Translations under genes and position numbers: made by a program
Part shown: one piece after another, positions 26,140 to 47,000 of the stretch
Numbering within the stretch: the stretch's first letter is position 1
How the letters are laid out: every line of letters begins with the position of its first letter
Assembly: GCA_947471745.1 (NCBI GenBank)
Contig: CANJKZ010000176.1
Location: 36,001-100,000 of the forward strand
Source of the DNA: Closterium sp. Naga37s-1
Lineage: Eukaryota > Streptophyta > Zygnematophyceae > Desmidiales > Closteriaceae
DNA: 64,000 nucleotides
Direction of reading: 5' to 3'
The notes under the pieces: model-generated
Databases searched by the model: none
Told to the model about the DNA's origin: nothing
The model's input: the letters and a program-made list of their open reading frames with translations, nothing else

Positions 26140-26950
26140 AGCGGCCCGAGATAGACGCGGGGAGCGGCAAGGGGTGTAGACAAGGGAAATGAGGCGAGGT
26201 TCCGGGTTGGGACAAGGTTCCGGGTGTAGGGTTTAGGGAGACGCAAGGGGGGGGATGCAGAGGTAGGCGAGCGACGAAAGGAAGAAGGCGGGTCGCAAGG
26301 AATGACGGCGAATCGACGCAGGCGCGAGCAGGGAGGTGAGGTGTCCGTTTAGCGAGAGGAATGAGGGGATCAATTCTAGGCGTGACCGATCATGCCGCTG
26401 CTGGTAACAATGTTGGCGTACGGGCCGCCTCAAAGAAATCTTAAGCGCCTTGCGACGCGCTCTGCCACGCGCTTACGAGACACCCTTTGCTTGGCTTCTG
26501 AGTTTCAAATAGCTGTCTGTGTTGAAAGGCGAGGGCACCGCGACATAGTCGCCCTGTCATACCGCACAGCTCAAATGAACACAGCCTCGCGGTGTAGCCC
26601 GAGTTATTACATGCCATACTTCGCAACAGTTTAACTCAGAATAGTTAAAACAAGATTTCAAATTCCATTCCACTTTTCCATCTAATTGCACTCCTGAAAG
26701 GAGAAAATCAGAAACCCCTTGTGATGAGTAAGAAAACGCAGTGTAGATGCACACATAGCAGCAGGTGCTGAACAAAGCACTGTAAACTGTGCGAACCAAT
26801 CTCGTGAGATTGTGCGTACCCACTTGCTAGCTGTAAGCCACATGTCTTGTACAGCTGATAGCATGGCAACTCGTGTGCATGTGTGTGTGAGTGTAGACAG
26901 AACCCAGAGTGCTCCAGGGAGCAGGCAGCAGGCGTCATCGAGTGCACATG
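26140..26950. other. intergenic between YAK1 3' end and WDR75 start
   Basis: About 810 bp that should hold the WDR75 promoter and leader and the YAK1 3' UTR. The part 26,560-26,830 is AT-rich. No gene supported. Confidence 0.6.
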
Positions 26951-35546
<8,596 letters not shown>

Positions 35547-36988
35547 TTCCTGCACCCAGACTACTGCATAGCCTCGCTACGGAATCCTCAACCGTCGAAT
35601 TCCCTCGTGCACCGGAGCAATAGGACGAGCCCATAGGCTTCAGAGAACAACCTCTAAGGCCGACTAACCGTCAGGCTGAAGCATATTATCGCCTCACAAA
35701 TGGCAGCATGTGGTGAAAACGGCGAGGTATATTCGATCACAAGGAGCTATGGCTGGAAGCACTGCAGGGGGACCCAACGGACTGCGGAACACAAGGCTGC
35801 AAAAGGTCGCTCGCTACAGGCGGAAGCACACGGCGGAAGGTCCACAATGTGAACAGTTCCCGCCGACCACCTCCGCTCCGCCATGATGAACTGGGTGCTC
35901 GCATCAGTGACGTGTCGGCCGGGCTGCCAAAACCGCACTCGCGAGGAGGCCATGTCGATGCTGCGAAGGTTTCGCGTGTGAAACATGCTGGAAGCTGCGA
36001 TGGCTCTGCAGTAGCATGCGACGCTCCTTTGGGGTTTCCATGCGACAACTGCTGCCCACGTGCGTTCGCGACGTTCTCGAGGTTTTACGGTGTGAGTTGA
36101 AGGTGACTGAAACGGGCTTCTGGATGTGGGCCTTATTGAGATTTGTTCACTAAAGAGCCTAAAATCCCATACAATGAAACTAGTACCATATAAAGAAAAC
36201 AATGCACATAAAACAAACCGACAAGAAGCATTACAAAGTTAGTATGAGATTTCAAGTGGACCCACTAGTAGGGGGGGGGGTCACTATTTTAGCTGCTGGC
36301 TATAAAGAAAACAATGCACATAAAGGTGTGCTGGATATGATTTTTCTTATCTAAGACACGATTAGTACTTCTAAACCAATATTTTTCTAATAAAAATGAA
36401 GGACTGGATATGCGGGGCATGCTTAATCTATTACAAGTTCTTGGCAAGAAACTGATCGAGACCATCATGTTCTTTCTGTAATAAGTACGTATGGGAAGAA
36501 AAGTGTGGTCTTACATTTTATTGCATGTAACTGACTCAAACATTTCTTGTAGTGAGCGACTACGTTGGAGCTTGTGATAGCTATTAGCGAGCAGCATTTA
36601 GATCTTCTCGAAAGGGCGGAAAGGCGGCGATTTACGGAGGGTTGATGGCAACGTGGACACCACGCTGGCAAGATTTGACCTAAACCTTGCCGCGTGGAAA
36701 GGTTCAACAGAACCTTCTGAGAGTGGCCTTCTGGAATATCACCGACTCTTCTTCCACGTGGCGTCCCTCGTGGCCGAATGCTGCTAGGTTGAAACTCGAG
36801 GTTCTTCCTTTCCCTACGCCTCCCCATCCCACCATTGCTCCTAGTCACATCAACCTCAGCTTCACTCACCACGTCTCATTTTTCCTCAACATCGCCACTG
36901 CTCTCCTCGCCAGACGCTCATACTTGTCTCTTCGCGCTTCCGTGAGCGACTGTTCCTGCTATCGTGCTTGTCGAAGAAGACCTCGGTC
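35547..36988. promoter_or_regulatory. divergent promoter region between YAK1 and CPN60 alpha
   Basis: The two start codons face away from each other across 1.44 kb, so both promoters must lie here. The central part (36,150-36,430) is AT-rich. It contains a 23-bp direct repeat, ATAAAGAAAACAATGC..., at about 36190 and 36302, separated by a run of G. No gene is supported. Exact promoter elements cannot be placed. Confidence 0.5.
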
Positions 36989-39897
36989 ATGGCGTCCAGC
37001 TTGGCCCATAGCATGGCAGCAGCCCAAACTGCAGTGCCCGCGAAGGTAGCCGACCGTGCAAGGATGCAATTACAGCAAACGGCATTTGCAGATTGACGTC
37101 GTAGTTTGTTGCAATTACAGCAACCTCTCATCAACCATGCACTTGGGCGTATATGTATTGTGGTGTTCCCACGCAGCGGCACTTATTAATTGCCGTTGAC
37201 GGCGATTCCTCCCCATCCCTCCCCTCTTCCCTTGCTCCCCCCCTCCCCCTCCTCTTCCCCCCCCCCCCCCCGCCTCCCCTCCCCCCCGTTTCCCTCCACG
37301 TGCAGATAAGCAAAGCGGCGTCTCTAGCGCCAGGCAGTCGCCAACTGGCTGCGTCTATCGCCCGTTCGCCCGTCACGGCGCGCACTCGGCGGTCGCTGCG
37401 GGTGCGCGCGGAGGCGAAGGACATTCTGTTCGACCAGGCGGCGCGGTCCGCCATGCAGTCCGGCATTGACAAGCTCGCGGACGCCGTGGGAGTCACGCTC
37501 GGCCCGCGAGGTACGCTGATAAGCTCGCTCCTCGGCTCGCGAAGCACAACTTGCCTGTGTCACGGCCGCCATGCTCGCCAGCACTAGGAGCTCACCAGTT
37601 GTGTCGGGTCACGAACTGAGCACGGCGAGTCGTCGGTCGTGTTGTCGGCCGACGTTCCCATCAGCCGCTCCGTTGTACAATCAGCCTACATATCGTACGA
37701 TCAGCGAATCTACCGTACGATCAGCCAATCTCCCTTATTATAAGCCAATCCATCGTACGATGAGCCATTACACTGTACGATCAGTTGATCTGCTGTACGA
37801 TCTGTCAACATATCGTACGATAGCTTGTACGACCAGGATTTCTCGTACAATCAGGAATTTCTCGTACGATCAGAAATCTCTCGATCGACCAAGAATCTCT
37901 CGTATGACCAGGGATCTCTCGCACGACCAGGATTGTGTCATGTGATCAGCAATCGTCGTCCGATCAGCAATCGTTTCACACGAAACAGTTGGTGGCATCA
38001 TCGCCCAAGTGTCACACCATCCATTCTGTCAGCCGCCAGTATTGGCAGCGCGTGAGTTGAGGCAATGAGAGTGTTCTCCTGGTGCGGGGCGCAGGTCGCA
38101 ATGTGGTGCTGGACGAGTTCGGCGCGCCCAAAGTGATCAACGACGGCGTCACCATCGCCAGGGCCATCGAGCTGCCCGACCCCATGGAGAACGCCGGCGC
38201 CGCCCTCATCCGCGAGGTGAGAGATGCCTGGAGATAGCAGGTTTAGGGTAAAGGATAAAGCAACCAGGGTTCTGGGGATTGTATTTCAGCATTCTTCCCC
38301 TAGCCAGCCGTGCAGCCTTGCAGCATATTGCCGCTCGAATTGCACGCCCATCACACACCCCGCTAAAACATCCCCCGTCACTATCACATCCGCCCGCCAG
38401 GTGGCGTCGCGCACGAACGACTCGGCGGGCGACGGCACGACGACGGCGAGCGTGTTGGCGCGCGCGCTGATCAACCTGGGGCTGCTCAACGTTACGGCGG
38501 GCGCCAACCCCGTGGCGCTCAAGAAGGGCATTGACAAGACCGTTGCGCACCTCGTCGAGTCGCTCAAGGATCGCGCGCGCCCCGTCAAGGGCCGCGACGA
38601 TATTAAGGGTGCGTGCGGCGGGCGCGGTTGCAGGAAAACCCTAGACTTGGGGCTCTGGCGATGCCTTTCTGAAAGCACGAGTCTCGAATCTGGCTGATCA
38701 GCTCTCACGCGCCGTGCGTGTGGCAGTCTGCGAGACTCGCCGCTCTCGAAGCATCCCAATCTCACTTCATCTCTCGCACCCTCTCCCTCCCCGTTCCCCA
38801 CCTTCACCCATCTGTCACCGTGCGCGTGCCGTACCCTCCCCCTTGGGCGAGCAGCGGTGGCGACGATCAGCGCGGGCAACGACGACGAGATCGGCGAGAT
38901 GATCGCAGACGCGGTGGACAAGGTGGGCGCGGACGGCGTGCTCTCCATCGAAAGCTCCTCGTCCTTCGAAACCACCGTCGACGTCGAGGAAGGCATGGCG
39001 GTGAGTTGCGCTTCTTCCCCGTCCGCTTGCTTCTTGCCCGTGTGCCCGCTCCGCGGTTCCTACTTAGCACATTCGCTCCCCACGGGTCCCACCTTCCGCC
39101 CGCTTCACATGCCGTCCTACCTACTCATCCCCACTCGCCCGGTTTGCTCCCCAACCCCTCCGCGCCCTTCCCTCTCTCCGGGTGCGCAGATCGACCGCGG
39201 TTACATTTCGCCACAGTTCGCGACGAACACGGAGAAGATGCTCGTCGAGTTCGACAACGCGCGCGTGCTCGTGACGGACCAGAAGGTCAGTACGCCTGCT
39301 GTTGGATTGGTTCGTATTGCCGGTTTAAGCAGAATGTTGGAATCGTGAGACTGAAAGAACACAATAAGCACTAGCCGGAGTCTACTGGTGACTAAGAATC
39401 TCCCTCCCACACCATGTAGCCCGCCTTCCCCGTCGCGCTTGTGCTCCGCAGTCCCCATGACTTTAACGCGCTCTTCGCCACTCACACGCTCAGCGCCCAG
39501 TTGCACTATCGACTGTTCGCTGACGCACTCACTCCCCGCTCCCCACCTCCCTCCCCCCCCTCCCTCTCCCCCTCGGGCGCACGCGCGGCGCAGATCACGG
39601 CGATCAAGGACATCATCCCCGTGCTGGAGCGCACGTCGCAGCTGTCGGCGCCGCTGCTGATCATCGCGGAGGACGTGTCGGGCGAGGCGCTGGCGACGCT
39701 GGTGGTGAACAAGCTGCGCGGCGTGCTGCAGGTCGCCGCCATCAAGGCGCCCGGCTTCGGTGAACGCCGCAAGGCGCTGCTGCAGGACATCGCCATCGTC
39801 ACAGGTGGGGGGTGGGGGAGGGCAGGGCATGGGCTGGTTGAAGAAGGAAAATAAGAGATGAACCAAATGTGTGTATGCATATGCAAGAGCGTGTTCG

Positions 39898-39947
<50 letters not shown>

Positions 39948-40019
39948 CGTATGTGTGTGTGTGAGTGAGTGTGTGGGTGATTGCGTGGGTGTGCTTGTGT
40001 GTGTGCGCGCGTGCTCGCC

Positions 40020-40059
<40 letters not shown>

Positions 40060-41257
40060 TGCACGGGTGTGTGCGTGTGCTCACCTGGCGCCCCATCCCT
40101 CCGCTCCCTCATCCACTCTTCCCCTCCCTTCAGGGGCGGAGTTCATGGCGTCTGATCTGGGGCTCAAGGTGGAGGGGGCGACGGCGGACCAGCTGGGAGT
40201 GGCGAGGAAAGTGACCATCAGCAGCAGCAGCACAACGCTCATTGCTGACAGCGCCACCAAGGACGAGATCGCGGCCCGCGTGGCGCAGATCAAGCGCGAG
40301 CTGCAGGAGACGGACAGCGTCTACGACACGGAGAAGCTCTCGGAGCGCATTGCCAAGCTCGCTGGGGGCGTGGCTGTCATCAAGGTCCGAGCCATGCCTG
40401 CTGCCTGCTGCTTGCTGGGTGCTGGGTGCTGTGGCGGGGTTGGGGATATATAGCTCGTGAGAACTGCAGGAACACGCGCTCCACTTCTGGGCACACCAGT
40501 TGCCACTCACACGGCATGCCATGCGCTCACCCCCCTTGTGTGGCATGGCAGGTGGGGGCGGCAACGGAGACGGAGTTGGAGGACCGCAAGCTGCGCATTG
40601 AGGACGCCAAGAACGCCACCTTCGCCGCCATCGAGGAGGGCATCGTGCCGGGCGGTGGCGCCACCATGGTGCACCTGGCAGCGCTGGTGCCGGCCTTCAA
40701 GGCGCAGCTCACGGACGCGGAGGAGCGCATCGGAGCCGACATCGTGGAGCGCGCCCTGCTGGCACCGTGCTCACTGATTGCCCACAACGCGGGTGTGGAG
40801 GGCGCGGTGGTGGTGGAGCGCGTGAGGGAGAGCGAGTGGGAGATGGGGTACAACGCCATGGCCGACCAGTATGAAGACCTCCTCGCCTCCGGTCCGTGCT
40901 CCTCTCCCTGCTCACCCCTTACCCCGCGCCACTCCCTGCTCGTGCTGTGCCACTAGGAGCTTGCCCCATGCCGCTCCGTGCTTGTTAGCTCTGTTGTGTT
41001 GTGTTGTGTTGTGTTGTGTTGTCTGCACTTCCATGAGCACCTGCGCTGCTCGTCACTCATCTGCCCTCCACACTCCCTCCCCTCCCATGCGTGCAGGAGT
41101 GATCGACCCCGCCAAGGTGACGCGGTGTGCGCTGCAGAACGCGGCATCGGTGGCGGGCATGGTGCTGACGACACAGGCCATCGTGGTGGAGAAGCCCAAG
41201 AACAGCAGCGGCGCCGCCAACACCCCCTACTCGCCACAAGTGCCCCTCACGCTCTAG
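36989..41257 (+). CDS. CPN60A: chloroplast chaperonin 60 subunit alpha (RuBisCO-binding protein)
   Basis: Group I chaperonin subunit that folds plastid proteins including RuBisCO large subunit, in rings with CPN60 beta. Exons: 36989-37045, 37306-37510, 38095-38216, 38401-38608, 38855-39000, 39190-39285, 39594-39804, 40134-40384, 40552-40891 and 41097-41257; all phases match; 598 aa. Residues 1 to about 48 form a Ser/Ala/Arg-rich transit peptide ending near [11 protein letters not shown]. Signature blocks: [97 protein letters not shown] and [20 protein letters not shown]. Alpha rather than beta is chosen from FDQ...[10 protein letters not shown] and the overall match to plant alpha. A TGTAATGTAG lies about 58 bp after the stop. 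Confidence 0.96.
37660..37940 (+). repeat. degenerate CGTACGATCAG array in CPN60A intron 2
   Basis: About a dozen diverged units, roughly 21-22 bp apart, each around the palindrome CGTACG followed by ATCAG-like bases. The donor of this intron is GTACGC, similar to the unit core, but the array starts about 150 bp inside the intron, so a donor origin is only a possibility. Confidence 0.75.
39899..40079 (+). repeat. (GT)n microsatellite in CPN60A intron 7
   Basis: Two long GT runs with interrupted GT-rich DNA between, filling most of the intron. Six GT dinucleotide frames offer many cryptic donors, but the real donor ACAG|GTGGGG is upstream. Confidence 0.95.
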
Positions 41258-41729
41258 GCCATTCAACCAGCAGAGAACACAGCTTGAGGGGTTTAGAACC
41301 GGGAACAGTGTCCATGTAATGTAGCAGGTTGACATTCTGATGTTGCCCTTCATCAGTATTAAAACACAAGTGGATGAACCACACAACCTGACTACAATGT
41401 GTGCAGCTGGGTAGACCTCAACTGCCAAAGCTGGAAGAGAACTGCATGGCAATGTACAATGCAGCAGAGTGTGCCTGTGGTGGGTGGGCCACTTCAGGGC
41501 ATTCTGGAACGTCCACTGAACACGACCGGAGTGAAATCTTGGAAGGCGTTGCTTTCAAAATGGCAGAGCAGAGGTTAGGAGACACAGCCTCGAGTGAAAT
41601 CTTGGGAAAAAAGGTCAGTGGTGAAGCGCTGCCTAATCTGGTGAAGCGCCTCAGCATCTGGTAAATGGCGTCGCGTCAATCATAATCAGATTAGAGGTCA
41701 AGATTGGCACGGCAATACAACAAAAATCT
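41258..41729. other. CPN60A 3' flank
   Basis: Holds the CPN60A 3' UTR and, on the minus strand at 41722-41726, a five-T Pol III terminator for the tRNA-Arg gene. No other gene seen. Confidence 0.6.
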
Positions 41730-41802
41730 CGCGCCAGCAAGGGGTCGAACCTTGGACCTCTCGCTTAGGAAGCGAACACTCTATCCACTGAGTTACAGGC
41801 GC
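41730..41802 (-). tRNA. trnR-CCT: tRNA-Arg (anticodon CCT)
   Basis: On the minus strand a 73-nt cloverleaf: acceptor GCGCCTG/CTGGCGC, D arm ACTCAGTGGATAGAGT, anticodon stem-loop TTCGC-TTCCTAA-GCGAG (anticodon CCT), T arm CAAGG-TTCGACC-CCTTG, discriminator G. No intron. Five T follow within eight bases. It lies only 77 bp from, and head-to-head with, the ATP23 start codon. Confidence 0.96.
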
Positions 41803-41879
41803 TGCTGCCTTCACGACCCGTATTTTATAAATATGCATAACTGAATCCTGACAAGCATTCTTTCGCCTTGTTTCATCGT

Positions 41880-43591
41880 ATGGCGGATCAGACGCGTAGC
41901 AGCGATGCTTCTGTGGCGGCAGGCGAGCGGATGCTGAAGCGCTGCCTGCGATGGAGTTGAGTGTCGCCGCTCAGCCGCCCCTGCGCCTTGACCCTTGCCA
42001 CCTTGTGGCGCTCTTGCCCTCGCCCTGTCACCCTTTGCACTGCCGCCTTCTGTCCCATCGCCCGCCCTTCCTCCGACCTCCCGTTCGTCCCGCTCCCTGC
42101 AGCCTCTCACCCCATCTCCACATGCACATGCCCTCGCGCACGCGCCACTCGCTTTCCTCTCAACAAACGCACTTCGAGTCCCTCTCATCCCGACCGCGCC
42201 CACTGTCGTTTCCCCGCGCCCCATCGTCCAGATCCGACGGTCCGATTCCTCCGCGAGTCGCTGGAGCGCGCCGGGTGCGCCGTGAGCGATGAGTTCTTTT
42301 CCGCGCGCCGATGCGACGAGCAGGCGGGCGGAGGCTTCATGCCCGGCGAGGGGGTGAGCGCTGGGAGGGAGTGGGGAGGGGGAAGAGGGAAGAGGGGAAA
42401 TGGGATGAAGGGGGAGAGCAAGGATCGAAGGTCTGGGGGGATGGGTAAAGGCGAGAATGATGACTTGTGTCAGCATAGGGGCAAGGTTGACGTTAGATGA
42501 GCCACCGTGCCGCTTGTTGCCATGCTGTGTCACTATGCCAGCCCATGCCATGCCTGCTCATGTGTTCCTGTGTGACGACCAATGCCACACCTGCGTGTGC
42601 GCGGCGTGGGTGCATGGGTGCATGCGGGTGCGGGGAACGGCAGGTGGTGGTGTGTGCGAACCACGTGGGGGGGCAGGACGAGGTGGACGTGGTGGTGGCG
42701 CACGAGCTCGTGCACGCCCTCGACCACTGCCGCGCTGCCAACCTGCACTGGCCTGATCTCCAACACCACGCCTGCAGCGAGGTGCTCCCCTGCTCGCTGC
42801 CTCGTTACTTGCCTGCCATGCACATGTTTGTGCCGTGCTGTCATCCTGCCATGCATGCCCACCCATATCGTCCTACCCTGCATGCCCATATCGTCCTGCC
42901 ATGCATGCCTGCCCCGGTGCTGCCGTGCATGCCCATATGGAGCATCAGATCCGAGCGGCCAACCTGAGTGGGGCGTGCCACATGCACCGCGAGTTCAACA
43001 CGAGGGGGTCTGACTTTGTCTTCCGCAACGGCCACCCGGTGAGCCACACCTGCCACCCGGTGAGCCACACCTGCCACCCGGTGAGCCACACCTGCCACCC
43101 GGTGAGCCACACCTGCCACCCGGTGAGCCACACCTGCCACGCGCGGGTGCTTCTGGTCGAAAGGCCAGGGTGGTGGGCGGCAGTGAGGCAAGGGGCGGTG
43201 AGGCGAGGGAGGGTTGCAGCCACCTGATTGCTCTCTCGCACCTCATGCCTGCTCCCTCAATCTCCCATGTGGGCCGTCAAGCGTTAACTGTCTCGTCTTT
43301 TCTCTCTCTCTGTTGGCTCTCCCCCTCTCTTGCTGCTGCAAGCAGCAGTGTGTGCGGCGCAAGGCGCAGCTGTCCGTCGCCATGAACCCCTTCTGCTCCG
43401 ATGCTGGGCCCCCCTCTGCCGCTACCACTGCCGCCACCATTGCCAACGGCAGCAGCGCCAATGGAAGCGGCAGTGGCAGCGAGGCGTCTAGCAGCAGCAG
43501 TGCGGCGTGCATGGCTCGGGCGCGGGCGGCAGTGGATGCGGTGTGGGACGTGTGCTACCAGGACACCACTCCCTTCGACCGCATCCCATGA
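41880..43591 (+). CDS. ATP23: mitochondrial inner membrane metalloprotease ATP23
   Basis: Zinc metalloprotease of the mitochondrial intermembrane space; in yeast it matures and helps assemble ATP synthase subunit 6. Exons: 41880-41955, 42232-42353, 42644-42781, 42949-43038, 43343-43591; phases match; 224 aa. Exon 2 gives PTVRFLRESLERAGC. Exon 3 gives CANHVGGQDEVDVVVAHELV, with the catalytic HExxH (HELVH) followed by ALDHCRAANL and HHACSE. Exon 4 gives IRAANLSGACHMHREF. The end VWDVCYQDTTPFDRIP is the family C-terminus. The Cys spacing typical of intermembrane-space oxidation is kept. A Ser/Gly/Ala linker of about 40 residues replaces the usual short spacer before VWDVCY. The exon 1 donor (GTTGAG) is weak but is the one that keeps phase. 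The exon 5 acceptor AAGCAGCAG is ambiguous by one or two codons. Confidence 0.93.
43030..43140 (+). repeat. 21-bp array at ATP23 intron 4 5' splice site
   Basis: The exon ends GGCCACCCG. The intron starts GTGAGCCACACCTGCCACCCG, repeated five times (donors at 43039, 43060, 43081, 43102, 43123). Each unit repeats the exon end plus a strong GTGAG donor. The array stays open in the exon frame as VSHTCHP heptads. Confidence 0.95.
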
Positions 43592-44036
43592 TGCTCTCCT
43601 CATAGGCTTCACTTATTGACAAGTGTTTGTTGCACGCTGCATTAAATTCATTGTACGGTATGCTTTACTGATCTACTTACCAAGTCGTTTGCTCATGTTT
43701 ATTTTTAACTAGGCTAGCCAGTTAGTTACCTTTTAGATATACCGGTAGTTAGTGTATTATGATTTCAATAGACTAGAGATGTTAGAGCGGCTTGTTGCGA
43801 CTGAACCTGCTCCGACAAACATGTCCCTGCTCCAATTGACCATATCTGATGCTGCTGCTATGCATGGTGCCCTGCCTGCCGCAAGCTGCTGCTGGCTCCG
43901 ATGCACCCGTGCATATGGCTTCCTTGCATCTGTTACTGTTCTAATCAACAATGTACAGCCACAATAGCGGACCCAAGAGGGCTTTATTGGAAATAATACA
44001 TACGGTAGTGGTTACTAGGCAGGCATGCAGAGAGCA
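43592..44036. other. convergent spacer ATP23 / SEC23-like
   Basis: Both genes end here. An AATAAA on the minus strand (TTTATT at 43983-43988) lies about 50 bp past the SEC23-like stop and is a likely poly(A) signal. The rest is AT-rich and unassigned. Confidence 0.65.
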
Positions 44037-47000
44037 TCAGGAGGGTGCAGCGAGGGGGGGTTGGGGGGGCGCGAGGCGCAGCGAGCGCAGCCAGTCGGTG
44101 AAGCCGGGCTCGGGGGTGGGCGGCAGCTTGGCCCGCACGGCTGCCCGCTCCTCCTCCTGCATCTCCCTCAGCGGTGGGAAGAGCAGCTCCTGGCGGGCAG
44201 GGAGGGGAGGAACGCAGGTAGCAGTGGGGGTGGAGTGGTGGGGATCGTGAGACACAGTGAGGAGGTGGGCAGGAGCAGAGCAGAGGCAACAGCACTGCAG
44301 AGTCGGATGCTCCCTCCCTACATTGTCATTGTCATCACCCACACCTCTCTTGGCTGCTCAGCTACTCACCTGACCAATGACTGATGAGGGAAAATCACCC
44401 AAACAATAACCTGCACGGAATGCATGCACACCTGAACAGCGAGGGGGTCCTTGTGTGTGGGCGTGAGGCGCGCCGTCATGAAGGCCGCTTCCGCCGTGCC
44501 CTCCTGCCATGCCGTCATGGGGAGGGCGGGCACAGGGCGGGGTGAGCGGGGAGTGCAGGTCGAGGATGCGGGCTAGAAGTTAAAGCACACGAGGGAGCGC
44601 AGGGGGGAGCACACGAAGGAGCACACCCAGATAGATCACCTCCCAGCACCCCCTCCTAACCCATTCCCCCCTTTGGCACTGACAGTGAAGCAGAGTACGC
44701 GTGGTGCCGGGAACCTGCCTCTGCCGCCCGGCCCGCCCATGAGCTGCGCTGCCAGCTGGCGACACGCCGCCTCCACTCCGCGCCTCGTGGGCTCGTCCGG
44801 CGCCAGGTGCGCTCCCTGGGGGGAGAGAGGGAGGGGGGGGTGGGGGGGCATGGTGCAGATGGCGCAATGGTGTGGGGTTGAGGAAGAAGGGCGGTGGCAG
44901 TCAGAGGTTGTGCGTGTGGGTGGAGGGAAGGAGACAAGGGGGAAGTGGCACTCATGACGGGCGGCGGCACTCATGACGGGCGGTGGCACTCATGACGGGC
45001 GGTGGCACTCATGATGGGCGGCGGCACTCATGATGGGCGGCGGCACTCATCATGGGCGGCGGCACTCATGATGGGCGGCGGCACTCATGATGGGCGGGGG
45101 CACTCACGAGCCAGATGAGCATGTCGGTGCCGTGGTCCAGCACCAGGGCGGCATCTGACGTCAGCGCCAGGTCAGAGGGCGGTACTTCAACGAACTGGGT
45201 GGCGTGGCCGGCGCGGAACATGAGCAGCGAGGGCAGCACCATGCGCAGCGCCGCCTCCCCCCCTGCGCGCAGCAGCAGTGCGCGCAGGGCCTGGCGCTCC
45301 CACTCGCCCGCCACGTGGCGCCCCAACACCGGGCTGCGCCTCACCTCGTACAGCGCCTCCGCTACCCTGCACACGGGGGTGGGGTGGTGGAGAAGTGCGG
45401 AGTGGAGGGGGGAGGTGAGATGTGCAATGGAAGGCCAAGGCAGGTGGGGCTTCTGCTGTGCACTGCTCGCCCATTAGCCCAGCAACTAAACACCCTCCCC
45501 TTGCTTCCTCGCTCCTCTCCTTACCTCCCACCTGCCCCCCTGCATTTGTGCCAATCGCACACCCTCCCCTCCCCTCCCCCACCTGCCCGTGACCCCTCCC
45601 CCCCTCAACTCACCGCGGCAGCTGGTGGGGGAACTGCAGCAGGGAGCGGTTGTGCTGTGCCACGCCGCCCAGCTTGAGCGCCAAGTCACGTGCACGGGCG
45701 TCCACCCACGCGCGCATCTCCCCCGCCTCGCGAGCCGTGGGCGCCGCCAGCACGGTGCGCTTGGCGATGAGCAGCGCTGCTGTGGGCTCGTGCACCGATG
45801 AGAGGTACGCCGGTAGCGATGCCGCCACTGGTAGACGCACCGTCACCACCCGCGTCACCACTGCATGGAAGGGGAGGGGGGGTTGCGGGGTGATGGGGGT
45901 GTGTGCGTGCGTATGTGCATGAGCGCGAATGCATGTGGGCGTTGAGTGGCTGGGTGGGCGCGTGGCAGATAGAGAGGAAGGAGCAGAGCAGTGCAGTGCG
46001 GCTCAGATGAGCACGTGGCCGTGACAACGAGCAGCAGGGTGGTGGCAAGGAGTGGTGGGCGCACCCTCAGGCTGGCACAGGCAGCACTCACGGTCATGGT
46101 TGAGGAGGCGGAAGCGGCAGAGGAACTGGAAGAACACGTGGTGGCGGGTGAGGTCGTCTGTCAGCTCCATGCTCACCGCCACCGCTGCCTCCTCGTCCAC
46201 ACTCAGCAGCGCCACCGCCGTCGCACTGTCCTCCGGGAACCCCTCCTCCCCGCCCGCCCCCCTGCGCCCGCCGCCCTCCTCCGCCTCTGCGGGGCCGATC
46301 ACGCGCGTCACAGCCACCTCGGGCGAGCAGCGCACCTCCAGCGACCCCTCCGCGCCCACGATGCGCGAGAGGGCGCGCAGCAGCAGCGGGGGGAACGCGG
46401 CGGGGCTGAACTCGTCCAGCGGCACCAGCGCGCCCCCTGACAGCGCCGCCAGGGGCAGCAGTGCGGGCACGCGCACCAGTAGTGGGCCCCCCGAGAACAC
46501 GTCCACCACGGCGCCCATGCGCCGCGCCTCCCTGCCCAGCGCCTCGTAGTGCCGCCTCGCCGCCTGCTCGCGCTGCCGCTCCTCGCCCTCCCCCACGCCC
46601 TCTATGCCCTCCGCCACCGCCCCCGCGCCCACCGTGGCCGGCCCCCCGCACAGCACCACCACGCGCGCCGCCCCGCTCCACCGCCGCTGCGAGGCACGCG
46701 GCAGGGCGGGCGCGGGGCCGCGCAGCAGCGCGAGCGCGAGGTCCACGGCGGGACCCAGGGCGCGCGCGCGGGCGAGGGGGGGCGTGGCGGCGCGGCAGGG
46801 GCGCAGCGAGGCGATGACAGCCTGCGCGGAGGGCAGGCAGGCCGCGATGGGCGCCAGGTGCTGCGCGCGGCCCAGCAGCAGCGCGGCCAGCGTGGCGGCG
46901 GGCAGCGCGTGTGTGGCGGGGAAGCAGTCGGCGGAGGCGAGCAGCGGCGAGGCGGAGGGCGAGAGGTCGAAGAGCGAGAGGGCCGCGCCAAAGGTGATGA

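Noticed and set aside
36190..36325. Long terminal repeats of a small transposon (23-bp direct repeat)
   Set aside because: The repeat is only 23 bp, about 112 bp apart, with no target duplication or coding content.
39899..40079. A Val/Cys-rich peptide in the GT repeat
   Set aside because: Simple-sequence read-through in a CPN60A intron.
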